In this document: positions 1 through 11,012 of the stretch, piece by piece | Position numbering within the stretch: the stretch's first letter is position 1 | Layout: each line of letters starts with the position of its first letter | From: Symsagittifera roscoffensis | Taxonomy: Eukaryota > Xenacoelomorpha > Acoela > Convolutidae | Direction: 5' to 3' | NCBI RefSeq assembly: GCF_963678635.1 | Contig: NC_087063.1 | Span: 34,756,540-34,820,539 of the forward strand | Length of the DNA: 64,000 nucleotides | Made by a program: the position numbers and the translations under genes | The notes under the pieces: model-generated | The model's database searches: none | The model's input: only the letters and a program-made list of their open reading frames with translations | Told to the model about the DNA's origin: nothing

Positions 1-3000
1 TTTTCTCTGAAGTGCTTCTTACATGCAAGTTTCTGCAATTGGTTCTAATGATAATTGGCATGTGTTGCTTCTATCCAATTTTGTTTTATTTTAAACCAAG
101 CCTTTCAGGAAGCATAAAGTATTTTTGAGGCATGTGTTAGAAAAGATAATTATTTTTCTCTGGAGTGCTTCTTACATGCAAGTTTTTGCAATTGGTTCTA
201 ATGATAATTGGCATGTGTTGCTTCCATCCAATTTTGTTTTATTTTAAACCAAGCCTTTCAGGAAGCATAAAGTGTTTTTGAGGCATGTGTTAAAAAAGAT
301 AATAATTTTTCTCTGAAGTGCCCCTTACATGACAAGTCTCTGCAATTGGTTCTAATGATAATTGGCGTGTTGCTTCCATCCAAGTTTGCTTTATTTTAAA
401 CCAAGCCTTTCAGGAAGCTTAAAGTATTTTTGAGGCATGTGTTAGAAAAAATAATCATTTTTCTCTTGAAGTGCCCCTTACATGCAAGTTTCTGCAATTA
501 GTTCTAATGATAATTAGCATGTGTTGGATCCATCCAAGTTTTTTTTAAACCAAGCCTTTCAGGAAGCATAAAGTATTTTTGAGGCATGCGTTAGAGAAAA
601 TAATTTTTTTCTCGACGTGCCTCTTTCATGCCAGTTTCTGCAATTGGTTCTAATGATAATTGGTATGTGTTGCTTCCATCCAGGTTTGTTTTATTTTAAA
701 ACAAGCCTTTCAGGAAGCATAAAGTATTTTTGAGGCATGCGTTAGAGAACATAAGTTTTTTTCTCGATGTGTCTCTTTCATGCCAGTTTCTGCAATTGTT
801 TCTAATGATAATTGGCGTGTGTTGCTTCCATCCAAAGTTGTTTTATTTCAATTTAAGTCTTTCAGGAAGCATAAAGTAATTTTGAGGCATGTGTTATAAA
901 AGATAATTATTTTTCTCTGAAGTGCTTTTTACATGCAAGTTTCTGCAATTTGTTCTAATGATAATTGGCGTGGGTTGCTTCCATCCAAGTTTGTTTTATT
1001 TTAAACCAAGCCTTTCAGGAAGCAGAAAGTATTTTTGAGGCATGTGTCAGAAAAGATAATTATTTTTCTCTGAAGTGCTTCTTACATGCAAGTTTCTGCA
1101 ATTGGTTCTAATGATAATTGGCATGTGTTGCTTCCATCCAATTTTGTTTTATTTTAAACCAAGCCTTTCAGGAAGCATAAAGTATTTTTGAGGCATGTGT
1201 TAGAAAAGATAATTATTTTTCTCTGAAATGCTTCTTACATGCAAGTTTTTGCAATTGGTTCTAATGATAATTGGCATGTGTTGGATCCATCCAAGTTTTT
1301 TTTAAACCAAGCCTTTCAGGAAGCATAAAGTATTTTTGAGGCATGCGTTAGAGAAAATAATTTTTTTCTCGATGTGCCTGTTTCATGCTAGTTTCTGCAA
1401 TTGGTTCTAATGATAATTGGCATGTGTTGCTTCCATCCAATTTTGTTTTATTTTAAACCAAGCCTTTCAGGAAGCATAAAGTGTTTTTGAGGCATGTGTT
1501 AAAAAAGATAATAATTTTTCTCTGAAGTGCCCCTTACATGACAAGTCTCTGCAATTGGTTCTAATGATAATTGGCGTGTTGCTTCCATCCAAGTTTGTTT
1601 TATTTTAAACCAAGCCTTTCAGGAAGCTTAAAGTATTTTTAAGGCATGTGTTAGAAAAAATAATCATTTTTCTCTGAAGTGCCCCTTACATGCAAGTTTC
1701 TGCAATTAGTTCTAATGATAATTGGCATGTGTTGGATCCATCCAAGTTTTTTTTAAACCAAGCCTTTCAGGAAGCATAAAGTATTTTTGAGGCATGCGTT
1801 AGAGAAAATAATTTTTTTCTCGACGTGCCTGTTTCATGTCAGTTTCTTCAATTGGTTCTAATGATTATTGGCATGTGTTGCTTCCATCCAAGTTTGTTTT
1901 ATTTTAAACCAAGCCTTTCAGGAAGCATAAAGTATTTTTGAGGCATGCGTCAGAGAATATAAGTTTTTTTTCTCGATGTGTCTCTTTCATGCCAGTTTCT
2001 GCAATTGTTTCTAATGATAATTGGCGTGTTGCTTCCATCCAAAGTTGTTTTGTTTCAATTTAAGTCTTTCAGGAAGCATAAAGTAATTTTGAGGCATGTG
2101 TTATAAAAGATAATTATTTTGCTCTGAAGTGCTTTTTACATGCAAGTTTCTGCAATTTGTTCTAATGATAATTGGCGTGTGTTGCTTCCATCCAAGTTTG
2201 TTTTATTTTAAACCAAGCCTTTCAGGAAGCAGAAAGTATTTTTGAGGCATGTGTCAGAAAAGATAATTATTTTTCTCTGAAGTGCTTCTTACATGCAAGT
2301 TTCTGCAATTGGTTCTAATGATAATTGGCATGTGTTGCTTCCATCCAATTTTGTTTTATTTTAAACCAAGCCTTTCAGGAAGCATAAAGTATTTTTGAGG
2401 CATGTGTTAGAAAAATATTTATTTTTCTCTGGAGTGCCCCTTAGATGCAAGTTTCTGGAATTGGTTCTACTGATAATTGGCATGTGTTGGATCCATCCAA
2501 GTTTTTTTAAACGAAGCCTTTCAGGAAGCATAAAGTATTTTTGAGGCATGCGTCAGAGAAGATAATTATTTTTCTCGACGTGCCTCTTTCATGCCAGTTT
2601 CTCCAATTGGTTCTAATGATAATTGGCATGTGTTGCTTCCATCCAAGTTTGTTTTATTTTAAACCAAGCCTTTCAGGAAGCAGAAAGTATTTTTGAGGCA
2701 TGTGTCAGAAAAGATAATTATTTTTCTCTGAAGTGCTTCTTACATGCAAGTTTCTGCAATTGGTTCTAATGATAATTGGCATGTGTTGCTTCCATCCAAT
2801 TTTGTTTTATTTTAAACCAAGCCTTTCAGGAAGCATAAAGTATTTTTGAGGCATGTATTAGAAAAGATAATTATTTTTCTCTGAAATGCTTCTTACATGC
2901 AAGTTTTTGCAATTGGTTCTAATGATAATTGGCATGTGTTGCTTCCATCCAATTTTGTTTTATTTTAAACCAAGCCTTTCAGGAAGCATAAAGTGTTTTT

Positions 3001-6000
3001 GAGGCATGTGTTAGAAAAGATAATCATTTTTCTCTGAAGTGCCCCTTACATGCAAGTTTCTGCAATTAGTTCTAATGATAATTGGCATGTGTTGGATCCA
3101 TCCAAGTTTTTTTTAAACCAAGCCTTTCAGGAAGCATAAAGTATTTTTGAGGCATGCGTTAGAGAAAATAATTTTTTTCTCGACGTGCCTGTTTCATGCC
3201 AGTTTCTGCAATTGGTTCTAATGATAATTGGCATGTGTTGCTTCCATCCAATTTTGTTTTATTTTAAACCAAGCCTTTCAGGAAGCATAAAGTGTTTTTG
3301 AGGCATGTGTTAAAAAAGATAATAATTTTTCTCTGAAGTGCCCCTTACATGACAAGTCTCTGCAATTGGTTCTAATGATAATTGGCGTGTTGCTTCCATC
3401 CAAGTTTGTTTTATTTTAAACCAAGCCTTTCAGGAAGCTTAAAGTATTTTTAAGGCATGTGTTAGAAAAAATAATCATTTTTCTCTGAAGTGCCCCTTAC
3501 ATGCAAGTTTCTGCAATTAGTTCTAATGATAATTGGCATGTGTTGGATCCATCCAAGTTTTTTTTAAACCAAGCCTTTCAGGAAGCATAAAGTATTTTTG
3601 AGGCATGCGTTAGAGAAAATAATTTTTTTCTCGACGTGCCTGTTTCATGCCAGTTTCTGCAATTGGTTCTAATGATAATTGGCATGTGTTGCCTCCATCC
3701 AATTTTGTTTTATTTTAAACCAAGCCTTTCAGGAAGCATAAAGTGTTTTTGAGGCATGTGTTAAAAAAGATAATAATTTTTCTCTGAAGTGCCCCTTACA
3801 TGACAAGTCTCTGCAATTGGTTCTAATGATAATTGGCGTGTTGCTTCCATCCAAGTTTGTTTTATTTTAAACCAAGCCTTTCAGGAAGCTTAAAGTATTT
3901 TTAAGGCATGTGTTAGAAAAAATAATCATTTTTCTCTGAAGTGCCCCTTACATGCAAGTTTCTGCAATTAGTTCTAATGATAATTGGCATGTGTTGGATC
4001 CATCCAAGTTTTTTTTAAACCAAGCCTTTCAGTAAGCATAAAGTATTTTTGAGGCATGCGTTAGAGCAAATAATTTTTTTCTCGACGTGCCTGTTTCATG
4101 CCAGTTTCTGCAATTGGTTCTAATGATAATTGGCATGTGTTGCTTCCATCCAATTTTGTTTTATTTTAAACCAAGCCTTTCAGGAAGCATAAAGTGTTTT
4201 TGAGGCATGTGTTAAAAAAGATAATAATTTTTCTCTGAAGTGCCCCTTACATGACAAGTCTCTGCAATTGGTTCTAATGATAATTGGCGTGTTGCTTCCA
4301 TCCAAGTTTGTTTTATTTTAAACCAAGCCTTTCAGGAAGCTTAAAGTATTTTTAAGGCATGTGTTAGAAAAAATAATCATTTTTCTCTGAAGTGCCCCTT
4401 ACATGCAAGTTTCTGCAATTAGTTATAATGATAATTGGCATGTGTTGGATCCATCCAAGTTTTTTTTAAACCAAGCCTTTCAGGAAGCATAAAGTATTTT
4501 TGAGGCATGCGTTAGAGAAAATAATTTTTTTCTCGACGTGCCTGTTTCATGCCAGTTTCTGCAATTGGTTCTAATGATAATTGGCATGTGTTGCTTCCAT
4601 CCAATTTTGTTTTATTTTAAACCAAGCCTTTCAGGAAGCATAAAGTGTTTTTGAGGCATGTGTTAAAAAAGATAATAATTTTTCTCTGAAGTGCCCCTTA
4701 CATGACAAGTCTCTGCAATTGGTTCTAATGATAATTGGCGTGTTGCTTCCATCCAAGTTTGTTTTATTTTAAACCAAGCCTTTCAGGAAGCTTAAAGTAT
4801 TTTTAAGGCATGTGTTAGAAAAAATAATCATTTTTCTCTGAAGTGCCCCTTACATGCAAGTTTCTGCAATTAGTTCTAATGATAATTGGCATGTGTTGGA
4901 TCCATCCAAATTTTTTTAAACCAAGCCTTTCAGGAAGCATAAAGTATTTTTGAGGCATGCGTTAGAGAAAATAATTTTTTTCTCGACGTGCCTGTTTCAT
5001 GTCAGTTTCTTCAATTGGTTCTAATGATAATTGGCATGTGTTGCTTCCATCCAATTTTGTTTTATTTTAAACCAAGCCTTTCAGGAAGCATAAAGTGTTT
5101 TTGAGGCATGTGTTAAAAAAGATAATAATTTTTCTCTGAAGTGCCCCTTACATGACAAGTCTCTGCAATTGGTTCTAATGATAATTGGCGTGTTGCTTCC
5201 ATCCAAGTTTGTTTTATTTTAAACCAAGCCTTTCAGGAAGCTTAAAGTATTTTTAAGGCATGTGTTAGAAAAAATAATCATTTTTCTCTGAGTTCCCCCT
5301 CACATGCAAGTTTCTGCAATTAGTTCTAATGATAATTGGCATGTGTTGGATCCATCCAAGTTTTTTTTAAACCAAGCCTTTCAGGAAGCATAAAGTATTT
5401 TTGAGGCATGCGTTAGAGAAAATAATTTTTTTCTCGACGTGCCTGTTTCATGCCAGTTTCTGCAATTGGTTCTAATGATAATTGGCATGTGTTGCTTCCA
5501 TCCAATTTTGTTTTATTTTAAACCAAGCCTTTCAGGAAGCATAAAGTGTTTTTGAGGCATGTGTTAAAAAAGATAATAATTTTTCTCTGAAGTGCCCCTT
5601 ACATGACAAGTCTCTGCAATTGGTTCTAATGATAATTGGCGTGTTGCTTCCATCCAAGTTTGTTTTATTTTAAACCAAGCCTTTCAGGAAGCTTAAAGTA
5701 TTTTTAAGGCATGTGTTAGAAAAAATAATCATTTTTCTCTGAAGTGCCCCTTACAAGCAAGTTTCTGCAATTAGTTCTAATGATAATTGGCATGTGTTGG
5801 ATCCATCCAAGTTTTTTTTAAACCAAGCCTTTCAGGAAGCATAAAGTATTTTTGAGGCATGCGTTAGAGAAAATAATTTTTTTCTCGACGTGCCTGTTTC
5901 ATGTCAGTTTCTTCAATTGGTTCTAATGATAATTGGCATGTGTTGCTTCCATCCAATTTTGTTTTATTTTAAACCAAGCCTTTCAGGAAGCATAAAGTCT

Positions 6001-9000
6001 TTTTGAGGCATGTGTTAGAAAAATATTTATTTTTTCTCTAGAGTGCCCCTTAGATGCAACTTTCTGGAATTGGTTCTACTGATAATTGGCATGTGTTGGA
6101 TCCATCCAAGTTTTTTTAAACGAAGCCTTTCAGGAAGCATAAAGTATTTTTGAGGCATGCGTTAGAGAAGATAATTATTTTTCTCGACGTGCCTCTTTCA
6201 TGCCAGTTTCTCCAATTGGTTCTAATGATAATTGGCATGTGTTGCTTCCATCCAATTTTGTTTTATTTTAAACCAAGCCTTTCAGGAAGCATAGTGTTTT
6301 TGAGGCATGTGTTAAAAAAGATAATAATTTTTCTCTGAAGTGCCCCTTACATGACAAGTCTCTGCAATTGGTTCTAATGATAATTGGCGTGTTGCTTCCA
6401 TCCAAGTTTGTTTTATTTTAAACCAAGCCTTTCAGGAAGCTTAAAGTATTTTTAAGTCATGTGTTAGAAAAAATAATCATTTTTCTCTGAAGTGCCCCTT
6501 ACATGCAAGTTTCTGCAATTAGTTCTAATGATAATTGGCATGTGTTGGATCCATCCAAGTTTTTTTTAAACCAAGCCTTTCAGGAAGCATAAAGTATTTT
6601 TGTGGCATGCGTTAGAGAAAATAATTTTTTTCTCGACGTGCCTGTTTCATGCCAGTTTCTGCAATTGGTTCTAATGATAATTGGCATGTGTTGCTTCCAT
6701 CCAATTTTGTTTTATTTTAAACCAAGCCTTTCAGGAAGCATAAAGTGTTTTTGAGGCATGTGTTAAAAAAGATAATAATTTTTCTCTGAAGTGCCCCTTA
6801 CATGACAAGTCTCTGCAATTGGTTCTAATGATAATTGGCGTGTTGCTTCCATCCAAGTTTGTTTTATTTTAAACCAAGCCTTTCAGGAAGCTTAAAGTAT
6901 TTTTAAGGCATGTGTTAGAAAAAATAATCATTTTTCTCTGAAGTGCCCCTTACATGCAAGTTTCTGGAATTAGTTCTAATGATAATTGGCATGTGTTGGA
7001 TCCATCCAAGTTTTTTTTAAACCAAGCCTTTCAGGAAGCATAAAGTATTTTTGAGGCATGCGTTAGAGAAAATAATTTTTTTCTCGACGTGCCTGTTTCA
7101 TGTCAGTTTCTTCAATTGGTTCTAATGATAATTGGCATGTGTTGCTTCCATCCAAGTTTGTTTTATTTTAAACCAAGCCTTTCAGGAAGCATAAAGTATT
7201 TTTGAGGCATGCGTCAGAGAATATAAGTTTTTTTTCTCGATGTGTCTCTTTCATGCCAGTTTATGCAATTGTTTCTAATGATAATTGGCGTGTTGCTTTC
7301 ATCCAAAGTTGTTTTGTTTCAATTTAAGTCTTTCAGGAAGCATAAAGTAATTTTGAGGCATGTGTTATAAAAGATAATTATTTTTCTCTGAAGTGCTTTT
7401 TACATGCAAGTTTCTGCAATTTGTTCTAATGATAATTGGCGTGTGTTGCTTCCATCCAAGTTTGTTTTATTTTAAACCAAGCCTTTCAGGAAGCAGAAAG
7501 TATTTTTGAGGCATGTGTCAGAAAAGATAATTATTTTTCTCTGAAGTGCTTCTTACATGCAAGTTTCTGCAATTGGTTCTAATGATAATTGGCATGTGTT
7601 GCTTCCATCCAATTTTGTTTTATTTTAAACCAAGCCTTTCAGGAAGCATAAAGTATTTTTGAGGCATGTGTTAGAAAAATATTTATTTTTTCTCTGGAGT
7701 GCCCCTTAGATGCAACTTTCTGGAATTGGTTCTACTGATAATTGGCATGTGTTGGATCCATCCAAGTTTTTTTAAACGAAGCCTTTCAGGAAGCATAAAG
7801 TATTTTTGAGGCATGCGTTAGAGAAGATAATTATTTTTCTCGACGTGCCTCTTTCATGCCAGTTTCTCCAATTGGTTCTAATGATAATTGGCATGTGTTG
7901 CTTCCATCCAAGTTTGTTTTATTTTAAACCAAGCCTTTCAGGAAGCATAAAGTATTTTTGAGGCATGTGTTAGAAAAGATAATTGTTTTTCTCTGAAGTG
8001 CCCCTTACATGCAAGTCTCTGCAATTGGTTCTAATGATAATTGGCGTGTTGCTTCCATCCAAGTTTGTTTTATTTTAAACCAAGCCTTTCAGCAAGCATG
8101 AAGTATTTTTGAGGCATGTGTTACAAAAATAATTATTTTTCTCTGGAGTGCCCCTTAGATGCAAGTTTCTGCAATTGGTTCTAATGATAATTGGCATGTG
8201 TTGGATCCATCCAAGTTTTTTTAAACCAAGCCTTTCAGGAAGCATAAAGTATTTTTGAGGCATTTGTTAGAAAAGATAATTATTTTTCTCTGAAGTGCCC
8301 CTCACATGCAAAACTCTGCAATTGGTTCTAATGATAATTGGCGTGTTGCTTCCATCCAAGTTTTTTTTTAAACCAAGCCTTTCAGGAAGCATAAAGTTTC
8401 TTTGAGGCTTGTGTTAGAAAAAATAATTATTTTTCTCTGAAGTGCCCCTTACATGCAAGTTATTGCAATTGTTTTTAATGATAATTGGCATGTGTTGGAT
8501 CCATCCAAGTTTTTTTTAAACCAAGCCTTTCAGGAAGCATAAAGTATTTTCGAGGCATGCGTTAGAGAAGATAATTATTTTTCTCGACGTGCCTCTTTCA
8601 TGCCAGTTTCTACAATTGGTTCTAATGATAGTTGGCATGTGTTGCTTCCATCCAAGTTTGTTTTATTTTAAACCAAACCTTTCAGGAAGCATAAAGTGTT
8701 TTTGAGGCATGTGTTAGAAAAGATAATTATTTTTCTCTGAAGTACCCCTTACATGACAAGTCTCTGCAATTGGTTCTAATGATAATTGGCATGTGTTGCT
8801 TCCATCCAATTTTGTTTTATTTTAAACCAAGCCTTTCAGGAAGCATAAAGTGTTTTTGAGGCATGTGTTAGAAAAGATAATTATTTTTCTCTGAAGTACC
8901 CCTTACATGACAAGTCTCTGCAATTGGTTCTAATGATAATTGGCGTATTGCTTCCATCCAAGTTTGTTTTATTTTAAACCAAGCCTTTCAGGAAGGTTTA

Positions 9001-10870
9001 AGTATTTTTGAGGCATGTGTTAGAAAAAATAATCATTTTTCTCTGAAGTGCCCCTTACATGCAAGTTTCTGCAATTAGTTCTAATGATAATTGGCATGTG
9101 TTGAATCCATCCAAGTTTTTTTTTTAAACCAAGCCTTTCAGGAAGCATAAAGTGTTTTTGAGGCATGCGTTAGAGAAAATATTTTTTTTTCTCGACGTGC
9201 CTCTTTCATGCCAGTTTCTGCAATTGGTTCTAATGATAATTGGCATGTGTTGCTTCCATCCAAGTTTGTTTTATTTTAAACCAAGCCTTTCAGGAAGCAT
9301 AAAGTATTTTTGAGGCATGCGTTAGAGAATATAAGTTTTTTTCTCGATGTGCCTCTTTCATGCCAGTTTCTGCAATTGTTTCTAATGATAATTGGCGTGT
9401 GTTGCTTCCATCCAAGTTTGTTTTATTTCAATTTAGGCCTTTCAGGAAGCATAAAGTAATTTTGAGGCATGTGTTTTAAAAGATAATTATTTTTCTCTGA
9501 AGTGCTTCTTACATGCAAGTTTCTGCAATTGGTTCTAATGATAATTGGCATGTGTTGCTTCCATCCAATTTTGTTTTATTTTAAACCAAGCCTTTCAGGA
9601 AGCATAAAGTATTTTTGAGGCATGTGTTAGAAAAGATAATTATTTTTCTCTGAAGTGCCCCTCACACGCAAGTCTCTGCAATTGGTTCTAATGATAATTG
9701 GCGTGTTGCTTCCATCCAAGTTTTTTTTTAAACCAAGCATTTCAGGGAGCATGAAGTATTTTTGAGGCATGTGTTGGAAAAATAATAATAATTTTTCTCT
9801 GGAGTGCCCCTTAGTTGCAAGTTTCTGCAATTGGTTCTAATGATAATTGGCATGTGTTGGATCCATCCAAGTTTTTTTTTAAACCAAGCCTTTCAGGAAG
9901 CATAAAGTATTTTTGAGGCATGCCTTAGAGAAGATAATTTTTTTTCTCGACGTGCCTCTTTCATGCCAGTTTCTGCTATTGGTTCTAATGATAATTGGCA
10001 TGTGTTGCTTCCAACAAGTTTGTTTTATTTTAAACCAAGCCTTTCAGGAAGCATAAAGTATATTTGAGGCATGTGTTAGAAAGATAATTATTTTTCTCTG
10101 AAGTGCCCCTTACATGCAAGTCTCTGCAATTGGTTCTAATGATAATTGGCGTGTTGCTACCATCCAAGTTTGTTTTATTTTAAACCAAGCCTTTCAGGAA
10201 GCATAAAGTATTTTTGAGGTATGTGTTAGAAAAAATTTTTATTTTTCTCTGAAGTGCCCCTTACATGCAAGTATCTGCAATTTGTTCTAATGATAATTGG
10301 CGTGTTGCTTCCATCCAAGTTTGTTTTATTTTAAGCCAAGCCTTTCAGGAAGCATAAAGTATTTTTGAGGCATGCGTTAGAGAAAATAATTATTTTTCTC
10401 GACGTGCCTCTTTCATGCCAGTTTCTGTAATTGGTTCTAATGATAATTGGCGTGTTGCTTCCATCCAAGTTTGTTTTATTTTAAACCAAGCCTTTCAGGA
10501 AGCATAAAGTATTTTTGAGACATGTGTTAGAAAAAATAATTATTTTTCTTTGAAGTGCCTCTTACATGCAAGTTTCTGCAATTGGTTATAATAATAATTG
10601 GCATGTGTTGGATCCATCCAAGTTTTTTTTTAAACCAAGCCTTTCAGGAAGCATAAAGTATTTTTGAGGCATGCGTTAGAGAAGTTAATTATTTTTCTCG
10701 ACTTGCCTCTTACATGCAAGTATCTGCAATTGGTTCTAATGATTATTAGCGCAGTGTCGTCTGCTTCCATCCAAGTTTGATTTTATAGGTCAAGTCTTTC
10801 AGGAAGCGTAAAAAATATTGAGGCGTTCATCAGAAAAAAACCTCTAGATTTTTTTATTAGATTGCCTTAA
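1..10870 (+). repeat. Satellite array, ~150-bp monomer, about 70 copies
   Basis: Head-to-tail monomers of about 148-155 bp fill the region. Every monomer carries recognisable blocks such as aggaagcataaagtattttt, a purine-rich gttagagaagataatta block, and caattggttctaatgataat. Monomer classes differ in short signatures: ctcgacgtgcc versus ctctgaagtgc, and ttggatccatcc versus ttgcttccatcc. The last units (10700-10870) are divergent and end in a terminal variant containing tccaagtttgattttatagg. The array starts before base 1. It lies within the intron upstream of the alanyl-tRNA synthetase exon at 11013. Open frames of about 62 codons inside it follow the repeat period and are not genes. Confidence 0.97.
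3179..7083 (+). repeat. 451-bp higher-order repeat made of three monomers
   Basis: The signature ctcgacgtgcctgtttcatg recurs at 3179, 3630, 4081, 4532, 4982, 5433 and 5884, with steps of 450-451 bp. A 299-bp step then leads to a related gcctctttcatg unit at 6183, and the pattern resumes at 6632 and 7083. Each period holds three distinct monomers in fixed order: one ending aaaaaagataataattt, one with acatgacaagtctctgc, and one with the ttggatccatcc site. Copies are almost identical, while the three monomer classes within a period differ clearly. The same trimer also occurs at 1368-1819. Confidence 0.9.
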
Positions 10871-11012
10871 ACAACCCTTTGTAATTTCTAAGGAAGGGAG
10901 GCGTTGACATTTGGTTAGTTCATTTAATTACCCTTTAATATATTTTTTAATATTCTGTCCATTTTTGTACAGCAGTTTTCAATCTAGACTAATTATTCTT
11001 GGTTTGATTTAG

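Noticed and set aside
2361-9830. Several minus- and plus-strand open frames of about 62-67 codons with near-identical products
   Set aside because: They recur at the satellite period and spell the satellite sequence. They are by-products of the repeat and not genes.
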